Positions 16,918-25,392 are shown, numbered from the stretch's first letter. The stretch: DNA of 64,000 bases from Leptolyngbya sp. PCC 7375 (GCF_000316115.1 NZ_JH993797.1:7661961-7725960), one strand, 5' to 3'. Numbers and translations: made by a program. The notes: generated by a model not told the origin, from the sequence alone.

Positions 16918-17418
16918 CTACGACACTTGTTGATGTACCGTCGCTAAAAACTGCCGTAGTAGCGTGATAAAGTTTGCCGTTTCGGTCTGACTCAAGTCTG
17001 CTAAAAACTGATTTTCCCGTTCGAACAATACGGGCATTGCGGCATCGATCTTCTCTATACCAGCCTCAGAGAGTTGCACAATGACGCTGCGACGATCGTC
17101 AGGATCGCGTAGACGGGTCACCATGCCATCTTTTTCAAGCCGATCAATGCGATTGGTCATGGCCCCCGAAGACAGCATTAACCACTTATACAGGGCAGTT
17201 GGCTTGAGTTGGTAAGGGGGACCCTGACGCCGCAAAGTTGCCAGCATATCAAAGGACCACACTGTGAGGCCAAAGTCGGCCAGTACGGTTTCTCGATGCT
17301 TCTCTAGTAATTGGGCTAGCTGCATAATCCGCCCAACCACGGCCAGAGATGAAATATCCAGGCTAGGGGCCTCATTTTGCCACTGGGTCAGAATTTTATC
17401 GATGTTGTCTTGAGTCAT
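16918..17418 (-). CDS. MarR-family transcriptional regulator
   Basis: 166 aa from ATG 17418 (M-T-Q-D-N). An earlier in-frame TTG start lies inside the operator. The winged helix is evident (LKPTALYKWLMLSSGAMTNRIDRLEKDGMVTRLRDPDDRRSVIVQLSEAG, with the wing D-P-D-D-R-R), flanked by dimerisation helices. It is divergent from the VOC/EamA genes. Two palindromes in the shared promoter suggest it represses itself and the pair, probably responding to an electrophile or aromatic compound. Confidence 0.9.
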   Translation of the reverse strand: MTQDNIDKILTQWQNEAPSLDISSLAVVGRIMQLAQLLEKHRETVLADFGLTVWSFDMLATLRRQGPPYQLKPTALYKWLMLSSGAMTNRIDRLEKDGMVTRLRDPDDRRSVIVQLSEAGIEKIDAAMPVLFERENQFLADLSQTETANFITLLRQFLATVHQQVS

Positions 17419-17428
17419 GGTCCCATTA

Positions 17429-17446
17429 TATCTCGATATCAAGATA
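17429..17446 (+). promoter_or_regulatory. MarR operator 1
   Basis: TATCTcGATATCaAGATA, an 18-bp palindrome with one mismatched pair, begins 11 bp upstream of the marR start codon. It is nearly identical to the second site at 17471-17488 and close to operators known for MhqR-type MarR repressors. Confidence 0.75.
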
Positions 17447-17470
17447 CTTGACGTCTAGCTTTATGTAAAG

Positions 17471-17488
17471 TATCTTGATGTTAAGATA
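17471..17488 (+). promoter_or_regulatory. MarR operator 2
   Basis: TATCTTGATgTtAAGATA, the second copy of the palindrome, is centred 42 bp (four helical turns) from the first. The spacing places both sites on one DNA face, which suits cooperative control of the divergent promoters. Confidence 0.75.
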
Positions 17489-17570
17489 AATTCAAAGGGG
17501 GTTTTTCCTTTTTGAAAGATGTTTTTGGTTGTCACGTCTCATTACGTCCGCTAGTCTTACGGAGCAACCT

Positions 17571-17969
17571 ATGCAGATTAAGAAATTAGATCACGTTGGC
17601 ATTCGGGTGATGAATGCCGAGAAATCAATGCAGTTCTATAAAAATCTTGGCTTCCAAGTGATGCGAGAAGATTATAAAGAACAGATTTTTGTCGTGAAGC
17701 ATCCAAGTGGCATCGAGATCAATCTGATTGCCCATGGTGATAATGATCACGACAGGCGCAATATTCTCATGGATGTGGACGTGCGATATCCCGGCTATAC
17801 CCACTATGCCATTGAGGTGGAATCGGTCGAGGATGCCAAAGCTTTTTTTGAGTCCATCAACATCAAAATTACAGGCGAACCTGTCACGTTTGGTGATGGC
17901 AAAACGTCAATCTTTATCCGTGATCCGGACTTGAATGTCCTCGAATTTACGGAACTTCCTACTTCATGA
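17571..17969 (+). CDS. VOC-superfamily protein (glyoxalase/ring-cleavage dioxygenase type)
   Basis: 132 aa from the ATG at 17571, which has GGAG 7 bp upstream; an earlier start at 17529 lacks support. A single VOC module: KLDHVGIRVMNAEKSMQFYKNLGF at the start, GIEINLIAHG, then H-Y-A-I-E-V, and DPDLNVLEFTEL at the C-terminus. His and Glu ligand positions of the family are present. Likely role: metal-dependent detoxification of a small electrophile. It is followed 21 bp later by the EamA transporter frame and probably repressed by the divergent MarR protein. Confidence 0.85.
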   Translation: MQIKKLDHVGIRVMNAEKSMQFYKNLGFQVMREDYKEQIFVVKHPSGIEINLIAHGDNDHDRRNILMDVDVRYPGYTHYAIEVESVEDAKAFFESINIKITGEPVTFGDGKTSIFIRDPDLNVLEFTELPTS

Positions 17970-17990
17970 AACAACTGTGAGCAGACAACG

Positions 17991-18902
17991 ATGAAATATC
18001 CTACGTCTAAACTAATCGACATCGCGATAACGGCATTGGCCCCTATTTCCTGGGGAACAACGTATATTGTCGCAACAGAATTTTTGCCCCCTGGTCATCC
18101 CCTGCTGGTCGCAGCGTTGTGATCGCTCCCCATTGGTCTATTGCTGACCATTACCCTCAGAAAATTACCCCACGGTATTTGGTGGTGGCGAATTCTTGTG
18201 CTTGGTGGTTTGAATATTGGTATGTTCCAGGCCTTGTTGTTTATAGCGGCCTATCGCCTGCCCGGTGGTGTAGCTGCCACCGCTGGCGCAATTCAACCCT
18301 TGCTGGTTGTCTTGTTGTCATGGTTGATTTTACAGCAAAGGCCTGCTAGAGGGTCGATTTTAGTTGCGATCGCAGGCTTCTTTGGCATTGGCCTTTTGGT
18401 CCTGGACCCAACGGCTCAGCTTGACACCTTAGGTATTCTCGCCGCCCTGGCTGGGGCCGCCACCATGGGGCTGGGTACGGTGTTAGTAAAACGCTGGCGA
18501 CCGCCTGTTTCTCTGCTCGTATTTACCGCATGGCAACTCACGGTAGGTGGTGCATTATTGCTGCCGATTGCCCTGGTTATAGAAGGTCCGTTTACCACAT
18601 TGACCAAAACCAATTTACAAGGTCTTTTGTATCTGGGGTTGGTCGGCACTGGGTTGGCATACTTACTCTGGTTTCGCGGTATTGGTAAGCTCTCTGCACC
18701 TGCGGTGTCCTACTTAGGTCTCCTGAGTCCGGTGATGGCCACACTACTTGGGTTTTTCTGGCTGCATCAGACACTGACACCTATTCAACTCTGTGGGATC
18801 GCTATTATCTTTACCACCATTTTGGTGGGACAAAAGATTATGACCTCGCGTCCGACCCAATTATTATTTAAAACTCAATCGGGTCCTGAGACAAAATCCT
18901 AA
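17991..18902 (+). pseudogene. EamA/DMT-family transporter interrupted by one nonsense codon
   Basis: The frame opens at ATG 17991 (MKYPTSKLIDIAITALAPIS, W-G-T-T-Y-I-V-A-T-E-F-L-P-P-G), meets TGA at 18120-18122, then continues in the same frame to 18902. Together this gives ~303 codons with the ten hydrophobic segments of an EamA exporter. The stop sits in a conserved A-A-L-(R)-S-L-P stretch where Arg is normal, so CGA to TGA is the simplest explanation. A restart at 18141 would lack the first helices. It is the second gene of the MarR-controlled pair. Confidence 0.8.
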
Positions 18903-19262
18903 ACGCTGCTGAACACCACCGACTATGAAGCCGTGAACGTGTCAAGTGGATTTCGGCATATTTTTTCGAGGAGTCTCTCATTTTCTATCCACATAAATCT
19001 CTCATCTTTTTGTCAAGATGATTTTTCTTTGTTATTGGGAATGTCTTTTTGATTGAGAATTAATGAGGGACAAAGTGGATTTAACCGACTATCCGAGGTG
19101 TCAATGCGATTCGGGTATGTGCTCTACTGCATTGTCTCAAGAGTTTTTACAAAGGAGCATGGCTTATTCGTTAGGGCAACCGTGTTTCAGATTACGTGGA
19201 GCTTCAAGCTCATGCTAGAGTCTCACTTTATTCTCTTGATTCTCTCTTCTGAATGTTGTTCT
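18903..19262. other. Intergenic region without recognisable gene
   Basis: 360 bp between the EamA relic and the IS110-type transposase stop. It is AT-rich with pyrimidine-rich runs (TCTCTCATTTTC, ATCTCTCATC). No coding frame is convincing. Part of it should be the right-hand non-coding end of the IS110 element, but its edge cannot be placed by eye. Confidence 0.4.
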
Positions 19263-20309
19263 CTATGTTGTTGCCTGAGATAGCTCTGGGTTCCACGGTT
19301 GATTGTGTAACAACATTGCCCAACACCGCACCAACAACTTCCGGGCAACCGCTACAATTGCTGTTTTCTTGCGTGTCTTCTGCCCACCGCTAATTCGAGC
19401 ATAGGTGGCTGCAGCCCAATCGTTGTAACGTAACATAATCCAGGCCACTTCCACTAATGCGGTTCGTAGTAATCGCGATCCTCGTTTAGTAATCTTGCCC
19501 AGGCGATTGGTTTGCCCAGATTGATGTTGTTGGGGAATTAATCCAGCATAGGCAGACACTTGTCGTGAGTTTTCAAATCGCTTCGGATCATCCAAACAGG
19601 TGACAATCACTTCGGCTGTTTTACGGCCAACCCCAGGAATGGTCTGCAACAGTTGGATCCGGGCCTCCTGCTTTGCGAGTATTTCTAATTTCCGTTCAAG
19701 GGTTGCCAGGTGCTCCCATAGTTGGTCCAGCATCGTTAATTCTAAATCTAATTCCCCACGCCATAGATTGTTCTCATCGCACTCCGTCAGTACTCGTCGG
19801 TGTTGGCCTAATTCGTCAATCCCCTGTACGGTCCAAGCTCGTTGTCCTGACGGTATCTTCACGCCTTGTTGATCGAACAAAGCACGAATCGCGTTTTGAA
19901 CCCGATTGATGCGTCCAACCACCACTTTGCGATATTTCACCAAGTGCCGATATTGTCGGGTCTCTGGTGCAGGCACATACACTGGGTTGATCTGTTCCAG
20001 AGCAGCCAGTTTTGCCAGTTTCAAGGCATCGTCTTTATCCGTTTTGCGTTTGACGTTTTTCCAGCGCCAGGCCTCCTGGCTGGGATCGGCCACCAGTACT
20101 GGGTAGTCTTGGCCAACACAGAGATCATGCACCCACCCGGTAATCGAACACGTTTCCATTACCACCAAGTGTGGTTGAGTACGATGTAATATTTCTTTGA
20201 ATTCCCGTCGGTACGTCTTGAACGTGTCAAATTCAGTCGCGTTACTCTCCGTGTCCAGCAGACACGATACACAGTTGAATTTGCCCAGGTCGATCGCTAG
20301 AATCTTCAT
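19263..20309 (-). CDS. IS110-family transposase (DEDD recombinase)
   Basis: 348 aa, full family length. The N-terminal RuvC-like DEDD domain has LAIDLGKFNCVSCLLD, the VVMETCS acidic motif and KTDKDDALKLAKLAA. The C-terminal Transposase_20 domain has LLQTIPGVGRKTAEVIVTCL and the conserved S-x-Y-A-G-L-I-P. The ORF is intact. IS110 elements insert without target duplication and recognise target and donor with a bridge RNA encoded in the non-coding end. The 5' flank (20310-20400) is the first place to look for that RNA. Confidence 0.93.
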   Translation of the reverse strand: MKILAIDLGKFNCVSCLLDTESNATEFDTFKTYRREFKEILHRTQPHLVVMETCSITGWVHDLCVGQDYPVLVADPSQEAWRWKNVKRKTDKDDALKLAKLAALEQINPVYVPAPETRQYRHLVKYRKVVVGRINRVQNAIRALFDQQGVKIPSGQRAWTVQGIDELGQHRRVLTECDENNLWRGELDLELTMLDQLWEHLATLERKLEILAKQEARIQLLQTIPGVGRKTAEVIVTCLDDPKRFENSRQVSAYAGLIPQQHQSGQTNRLGKITKRGSRLLRTALVEVAWIMLRYNDWAAATYARISGGQKTRKKTAIVAVARKLLVRCWAMLLHNQPWNPELSQATT

Positions 20310-20323
20310 GCTATCCTCCTAGT

Positions 20324-20359
20324 GTGAGAGGGGTGTGGTTGGTTTCTCTACTCTCTCAC
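20324..20359 (-). other. Hairpin 5' of the IS110-type transposase
   Basis: GTGAGAG (20324-20330) and CTCTCAC (20353-20359) can pair as a perfect 7-bp stem with a 22-nt loop, immediately upstream of the transposase start. It is a candidate for part of the bridge RNA or sub-terminal repeat of the element; neither is proven. Confidence 0.35.
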
Positions 20360-20490
20360 GGCTTGCATAGATTCTTTAGTTGGCCTCAATCAGATTACAA
20401 ATTTCAGTTCAAATGACCTTTGTCTATAATCTATTCCTTGGGTAGCTAACTTAGTATGCTGTGGCGTAAGTTTGCCCACTATTCAATGTG

Positions 20491-20530
20491 AATGGGTGGA
20501 TGGGTGGATGGATGGGTAGATGGGTAGATG
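20491..20530 (+). repeat. Short tandem repeat GGATGGGT/AGATGGGT
   Basis: About five imperfect 8-bp units of the type (G/A)GATGGGT. A short frame through it (Met-Gly-Trp-rich) is a product of the repeat rather than a gene. The unit resembles the ATGGGTGGATGAGTGATGG block of the ~65-bp dispersed repeats, so it may be an expanded end of one. No gene is seen in 20360-20810. Confidence 0.6.
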
Positions 20531-20810
20531 CAATAGCTGCCAAATTTCTGCCATCGGCTACTAGCTTGGGGGGTGGTATGATTTGGTCGCCGAAAAAATA
20601 CTCGCCCATCAGCCCGAACTATTTTGCAAATGACGATCGGTGGCTACTTCCAGACTTTGAGTACACGCTTAACAAGCACCAGTAATTTAACAATTGCCAT
20701 CTTCTATAATTCCCATATCTTGACCTGACAAGCAAATGGCCCCCAAGCATCTTGATCTTGGTATAGGCCCAGGGCCTAAGATATTTCGCTTATTTGGAGG
20801 CTTTAAGCAG

Positions 20811-21203
20811 ATGACAGAAAAATTGGTCGCTGTCGCTGTCGCGAATGATGGAACCATTGCTCCCCATGCAGGCAGGGCATTGCAGTGGATGGTTTATGTT
20901 GTTGCTGATGAAGTCAATGCTCGCTTAGCCTGGACACTGAACTTAACCGATATAGGTTGCCTGCATGAATGGCATGTGCGAGGAGACGGTGAACGTCACC
21001 CACTGCATTTTGTTGACATTGCCATAGCGGCTTCCGCTGGTGAAGGAGTTCGGCGTCGGCTACAACAGCAAAATACAGAGTTGCTAACCACCACTGAGAC
21101 AAATCCAGATCAGGCTGTAACAGCCTATTGGATGGGGAATTTAGCCGCAGGCTTGCCCCATGAACACCAGGCTTGCCTGCATCCGTCTGAGGTGAACGTG
21201 TGA
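20811..21203 (+). CDS. NifX/NifB-type dinitrogenase iron-molybdenum cofactor family protein
   Basis: 130 aa from ATG 20811, chosen because GGAGG lies 10 bp upstream; an earlier ATG at 20736 adds unconserved residues. The NifX-like fold is seen in VAVAVANDGTIAPHAGRALQWMVYVV and in the central H-F-V-D-I-A-I-A. Family members bind Fe-S or FeMo-cofactor precursors or other metal clusters. No nif structural gene is in the window. Its TGA overlaps the next gene's GTG by 4 bp, so a shared function with the cupin protein is likely. Confidence 0.75.
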   Translation: MTEKLVAVAVANDGTIAPHAGRALQWMVYVVADEVNARLAWTLNLTDIGCLHEWHVRGDGERHPLHFVDIAIAASAGEGVRRRLQQQNTELLTTTETNPDQAVTAYWMGNLAAGLPHEHQACLHPSEVNV

Positions 21204-21829
21204 CCCAGAGACAAGCAACACAGGGACAAGATTGGATGGTTGCTGACGATGGTCAGGTGCAAGCCTGTACCACTCCTCGGCAATGGAACTTACTGGAAAC
21301 GCCCTACCACTTTCATCGTTTTCTAACCCAGGTAGAAGACGTTCTCAAAAAATCGCTCAACGAGTATGACTGTCTGCCCGCTATTCGACATCTAGTCCGT
21401 AAGTTGGCCCTGAACTCCTATTGGTTACAGACCCAACACCCCAAACTTAGTACCTTAAATGATGTTGCAATCCAGACGCTCTATAACGAAATTGGATATC
21501 CCCTAACGGTTCAAACCAACACCTATCCCCCTGGAATGGTTTCTCCCATTCATAATCACGGCACTTGGGGGGTTGTGGCCTTGCTAAAGGGGAAAGAGAA
21601 AAATACATTCTGGCAACATACTCCGACTCAAGCACTCAAAGATAAAGTGACTCCAGTGGGAGAAAAAGTCTTTCGCCCTGGGGATGTTATCAGCTTTTCT
21701 CCCGGTGCAATTCACTGCGTAGAGGCCGTTGGGGATACTCCTCTGGTCACCTTTAACCTATATGGTGAAACCCATAGCAAGGATAGATTTGAGTTTGATC
21801 CCAAGACCCATCAAGCCAAAAACTTTTAA
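21200..21829 (+). CDS. Cysteine-dioxygenase-like cupin protein
   Basis: 209 aa from GTG. The cupin motif 1 is I-H-N-H-G-T-W-G-V-V-A-L-L-K-G, with two metal His, and motif 2 is FRPGDVISFSPGAIHCVEAVG, with the third His. Around these is an all-alpha N-terminal half typical of CDO-like proteins. The reaction may be thiol oxidation, but the substrate is unknown. Overlap with the NifX-like gene (GTGA) implies translational coupling. Confidence 0.78.
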   Translation: MTQRQATQGQDWMVADDGQVQACTTPRQWNLLETPYHFHRFLTQVEDVLKKSLNEYDCLPAIRHLVRKLALNSYWLQTQHPKLSTLNDVAIQTLYNEIGYPLTVQTNTYPPGMVSPIHNHGTWGVVALLKGKEKNTFWQHTPTQALKDKVTPVGEKVFRPGDVISFSPGAIHCVEAVGDTPLVTFNLYGETHSKDRFEFDPKTHQAKNF

Positions 21830-21840
21830 GGAATAATATC

Positions 21841-21880
21841 AGTTCTCAGTTTTGAGTTCTTAGTTTTGAGTTGTAGAACT
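21841..21880 (+). repeat. AGTTTTGAGTT-type repeat after the cupin gene
   Basis: The word AGTTTTGAGTT occurs twice within 30 bp, flanked by GTTCT and AGAAC, which can pair. Related AGTTTTGA words form hairpins at 46534-46606 and 53964-54030. It probably belongs to one repeat family located at gene 3' ends. Confidence 0.5.
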
Positions 21881-21990
21881 CTGACACTGCAAAGTATAGA
21901 GGGCTTTGAACTGTAGACATACCTTTGTAGAAAGGTGGAATCAATGTATCTCCCGATAGTATAAGGAGTAGGTATACCGTATTGCTCCTT

Positions 21991-22386
21991 ATGAAAACAC
22001 TATTACTGGGTACTCTTACAGCTCTGTTAGCGTTAACGCCTAAAACTGAACGTGCCCAAGCTCAAGGTCTATTTACGCCCACAGCTGAAGGATGTGCAGC
22101 CATCATCGATCCAGCAATAAACGCAGATTGTCAGGAGGCCTACAAACTTCGACAATTTTTTCAGGGCGAGCTCGAAGATATTCGTACAATTTATCAACTG
22201 GCAGAACTCGTACAACCTGCGATCGTATGGATCTCTCCAGGCTATGGAGATACATTAACGTTTGAGCCACCTGCTAGAGTCATTGTGCTGCAACAGTTTA
22301 TTCTGGCAGACACTGGGGAGCCATGGATTCATGTGCGCTTTGCCTCTGGTGATTATGGATTTATTCAAACCAGCGTTGTAGAATAG
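21991..22386 (+). CDS. Secreted small protein, unknown function
   Basis: 131 aa from ATG 21991. A TTG 9 bp earlier is possible and would better suit a distant AAGGAG. Residues 1-25 are a signal peptide (LLLGTLTALLALTP, cleavage near AQA). The mature part has three Cys (GCAAIIDPAINADCQEAY) and a beta-rich end (PWIHVRFASGDYGFIQTSVVE) that looks SH3-like. No family named with confidence. It lies between the cupin gene and panB. Confidence 0.6.
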   Translation: MKTLLLGTLTALLALTPKTERAQAQGLFTPTAEGCAAIIDPAINADCQEAYKLRQFFQGELEDIRTIYQLAELVQPAIVWISPGYGDTLTFEPPARVIVLQQFILADTGEPWIHVRFASGDYGFIQTSVVE

Positions 22387-22453
22387 GCCTTTACCTTCTA
22401 AAAATCGTCGTATCTAGCAGCCAATTAATTTCCGTATAGTGGGCTTTAAAGAG

Positions 22454-23257
22454 ATGAGTCGTATCACTATTCAAGATTTGTCTTCCCATAAATCTCGGGG
22501 GGAGCGATTCACAATGCTAACGGCATACGACTACTTGACCGCGACTATTTTTGATGAGACTGGCATCCCACTAATTCTTGTCGGAGATACCCTTGGCATT
22601 TTTGTTCAAGGCCATGACACCACTCTTCCAGTAACCATGGATGCAATGGTTTACCACTGTGAAATTGTTGCTCGTGCGGTGCATCATGCACTCGTCATTG
22701 GCGATCTCCCATTCGGTTCATACACAACCTTGGAAGAGGGTGTCCAAAATGCAGGCAGACTTATCAAAGAAGCTGGTGTTCAAGCAGTGAAGCTAGAAGG
22801 TCGACATGATCAATTAATTCAACGCCTAACTCAAAATGGTATTCCAGTAATGGGCCACTTGGGCCTTACTCCACAGTCTTATCATCAATTAAGTGGCAAT
22901 AAAGTGCAAGCCAGAACGGCCGCTGCCGTTGAAATGTTGATTCAAGATGCGTTGGCACTCGAACATGCTGGAATATTTGCCCTCCTCTTGGAGGCAATTC
23001 CCAGTGTGGCTGCCCATGACATTACAGCTGCACTCAAGATTCCCACAATTGGAATTGGAGCAGGGCCTGATTGTGATGGTCAGGTGCTTGTCTCAACTGA
23101 AATGTTGGGTTTACACGAGGGACAATCGCCCAGATTTGTTAAGCAATACGCGCAGCTTCATAGACATATCACAGCGGCAGCAAAGTGTTTTGCTGAAGAA
23201 GTTCGAGACGGAGCCTATCCCAGTTCTGAACATTCCTATAACTGGGAACTGAAATGA
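22454..23257 (+). CDS. panB: 3-methyl-2-oxobutanoate hydroxymethyltransferase
   Basis: 267 aa from ATG 22454, just after AAAGAG; a GTG 15 bp earlier is an alternative. Signature blocks are FTMLTAYDYLTATIFDETGIPLILVGDTLG (metal-binding Asp in GDT), LVIGDLPFGSY, AVKLEG, IPVMGHLGLTPQS, LLEAIP and IGIGAGPDCDGQVLV. It transfers a hydroxymethyl group from methylene-tetrahydrofolate to ketoisovalerate, the first step of pantothenate and CoA synthesis, in the cytoplasm. No other pantothenate gene is nearby. The repeat at 23271 follows it. Confidence 0.95.
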   Translation: MSRITIQDLSSHKSRGERFTMLTAYDYLTATIFDETGIPLILVGDTLGIFVQGHDTTLPVTMDAMVYHCEIVARAVHHALVIGDLPFGSYTTLEEGVQNAGRLIKEAGVQAVKLEGRHDQLIQRLTQNGIPVMGHLGLTPQSYHQLSGNKVQARTAAAVEMLIQDALALEHAGIFALLLEAIPSVAAHDITAALKIPTIGIGAGPDCDGQVLVSTEMLGLHEGQSPRFVKQYAQLHRHITAAAKCFAEEVRDGAYPSSEHSYNWELK

Positions 23258-23270
23258 TGATTCTACCCAA

Positions 23271-23340
23271 GGGGACGGCACAAAAATAAAGACCCAGGTT
23301 GGAGTTGTAGATGGGTGGATGAGTGATGGGGTGGTGGGGT
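23271..23340 (+). repeat. Dispersed ~65-bp repeat, copy 2
   Basis: GGGGACGGCACAAAAATAAA then GACCCAGGTTGG and ATGGGTGGATGAGTGATGGG. It matches copy 3 at 25214 and, inverted, copy 1 at 13490. It lies between panB and the LysR gene, 14 bp after the panB stop. Confidence 0.75.
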
Positions 23341-23393
23341 GAATTTAAGTGCCAGCGTAAAGTAGGCCTGTCTTGGCTAGCGTTGCGCCTTTA

Positions 23394-24281
23394 TTATTTT
23401 GGACATCGACCTTCGAGCAAATCTGCATATTGCCATATAGCTCTCGCCATAAAGGTTACAAACACCCTGACACGCTCAGTTGTTCGCAGATCATCTAGGG
23501 TTAGTATCCAACCTGGGTGCCCGTGAATAACCTTCTCAGATAAAATCCGTTGCAATGCCGGATCTTGATCCCCTCGATAACAGGGCAACATGACCATCCC
23601 TAACCCTACCTGTGCAGCCGTCTGCTGTAACAGCACAGGCATACTCCAACGCACTGGAATATGTGGATAAGGACTCTCTTTTAGCCATTTAACCGTTGGA
23701 AAGGTTGCAATCTCATCCATCCCAATCCAGTTTGCAGTAGGTGGATCAGCTGTGAGATCGTGTTGTTCAAGATATTCATGGGAGGCATAGTAGGAAATAT
23801 TCATATCGGGCAAGCGATGACCCACTAAATGTTCTGGCGGGTTAGCCATAAAGCGAATCGCCACATCAGCCTCCCGTTTGGCCAAATCAACAACATCATA
23901 AGAAGTCGTAATCACCACATCAATATCTGGATAGGCGAGTTTGAACCGTTGCAAATCTGGGGCAATTAAAAACTGAATAAGCGCATCCACCACTGTGACC
24001 CGGATAGTACCGCTCAATTTGGCATCCTGTCCTAGGATGCTTAACTCTAAGCCATGGATTTCATTTTCTACCTGTCCTGCGCGTTTCAGCATGGTTTCAC
24101 CCACTGGAGTCAGGGTGTAGCCCTGAGGCATTCGTTCAAATAGGCGAACATCCAAGCTCTTTTCTAAGGTGTCTATACGACGAACTACAGTAGAGTGGCT
24201 CACTGAGAGCCTTATAGCGGCAGTTCGGACAGAGCCTGAACGCGCCAGTGCCAAGAATACCCGCAAATCGTTCCAGTTCAT
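23394..24281 (-). CDS. LysR-family transcriptional regulator
   Basis: 295 aa. Residues 1-60 are the LysR winged HTH (DLRVFLALARSGSVRTAAIR, SHSTVVRRIDTLEKSLDVRLFER), followed by the LTTR substrate-binding domain (SGTIRVTVVDALIQFLIAPDL, DVAIRF, GLGMVMLPCYRG). It is divergent from the thiopurine methyltransferase gene, separated by 243 bp, and is the natural candidate to regulate it. The ~240-bp gap contains no ORF of note. Confidence 0.93.
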   Translation of the reverse strand: MNWNDLRVFLALARSGSVRTAAIRLSVSHSTVVRRIDTLEKSLDVRLFERMPQGYTLTPVGETMLKRAGQVENEIHGLELSILGQDAKLSGTIRVTVVDALIQFLIAPDLQRFKLAYPDIDVVITTSYDVVDLAKREADVAIRFMANPPEHLVGHRLPDMNISYYASHEYLEQHDLTADPPTANWIGMDEIATFPTVKWLKESPYPHIPVRWSMPVLLQQTAAQVGLGMVMLPCYRGDQDPALQRILSEKVIHGHPGWILTLDDLRTTERVRVFVTFMARAIWQYADLLEGRCPK

Positions 24282-24524
24282 GAGTGTAACATTTTTGCAT
24301 CATCGAGAAGCAAATTTAGCACTCCTCAATTCAATAATAATCCAGTTACACTACTACTACCTTGTTGCTGTAAATCTATTTCTTATGACTGAGAGAGAGG
24401 TATGAAAAACGAAAGGCATAGATTTTTTCTCTATGGATAGCACTCTTAACCTGAGACTATCGAGTGGTAGGCAAACAACACAAGAATGCTGATGTGGTGT
24501 CAGTAAGGTAATAAAGGAGAAGTT

Positions 24525-25163
24525 ATGGACACAAGTTTTTGGTTGCAGACATGGGAAAACAATAATATTGCTTTTCACAGAAGTGACGCTAACCCTGTAC
24601 TGGTCAACTATTTCCAAACGCTTTCTTTAGTCAAGGACAGTCGTGTATTTGTACCATTATGCGGTAAAACCCTTGATATTGTTTGGCTGCTCTCCCATGG
24701 CTATCGTGTTGCTGGAGCTGAGTTGGTTGAAATGGCCGTTGAGCAATTATTTATGGAGCTTGAGTTAAAGCCCACCATATCAGACGTTGATGCCGTCAAG
24801 CACTATAGTGCCAAGAATATCGATATTTTTGTTGGCAATATCTTCGATGTGTCTAACCAGGTACTTGGCCCAATCGATGCAGTTTATGATAGAGCAGCTT
24901 TAGTAGCCTTGCCCGAAGACATGCGCAATCAATATACAGCACACTTAATGGAGGTTACGTCTAAAGCACCGCAGCTGCTCATTAGCTATGAATACGATCA
25001 AACTCTGATGGCAGGTCCTCCTTTTTCAGTTAGTAACGAGGAAGTCAATCAACATTATGGAGATAGTTATGATTTAAATCTCCTGGTCAGCACAGATATT
25101 GTCGGTGGGTTAAAAGGTAAATGTGCTGCGAAAAAAAATATTTGGCTACTAAAAAACACATAA
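24525..25163 (+). CDS. tpm: Thiopurine S-methyltransferase-family methyltransferase
   Basis: 212 aa with an excellent Shine-Dalgarno (AAAGGAGA). The start W-x-x-x-W-E-x-x-x-I-x-F-H, the TPMT signature RVFVPLCGKTLDIVWLLSHGYRVAGAEL (SAM-binding motif I), D-R-A-A-L-V-A-L-P and LISYEYDQTLMAGPPFSV are all as in bacterial Tpm. These enzymes S- or Se-methylate thiopurines, selenite or tellurite. A GST gene follows 230 bp later and a LysR regulator is divergent, consistent with a small detoxification locus. Confidence 0.9.
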   Translation: MDTSFWLQTWENNNIAFHRSDANPVLVNYFQTLSLVKDSRVFVPLCGKTLDIVWLLSHGYRVAGAELVEMAVEQLFMELELKPTISDVDAVKHYSAKNIDIFVGNIFDVSNQVLGPIDAVYDRAALVALPEDMRNQYTAHLMEVTSKAPQLLISYEYDQTLMAGPPFSVSNEEVNQHYGDSYDLNLLVSTDIVGGLKGKCAAKKNIWLLKNT

Positions 25164-25213
25164 GGCAAAAGAAGGAAAATGGTAAGTGACAGACCTGTCC
25201 ATCCTATGGTTAG

Positions 25214-25285
25214 GGGACTGCACAAAACTAAAGACCCAGGTTGGGACTGTAGATGGGTGGATGAGTGATAGGGTAATGGGATGAT
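25214..25285 (+). repeat. Dispersed ~65-bp repeat, copy 3
   Basis: GGGGACTGCACAAAACTAAA then GACCCAGGTTGGGACTGT and ATGGGTGGATGAGTGATAGG. It is closest to copy 2, only 1.9 kb away. It lies in the gap between the tpm and GST genes. Confidence 0.75.
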
Positions 25286-25392
25286 TATTTAAGCGCAAGC
25301 GCCTTTGCATTGGCTCTGATCCACCAGTCGATTAAAGTGAGAGTTCTAAACTGTTCCACATATCTTCTTGTCAAATCTAACTAGGGAATGCC

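Noticed and set aside
20488..20685. Met-Gly-Trp-rich ORF
   Set aside because: Produced by the GGATGGGT tandem repeat; no Shine-Dalgarno and no protein-like remainder.
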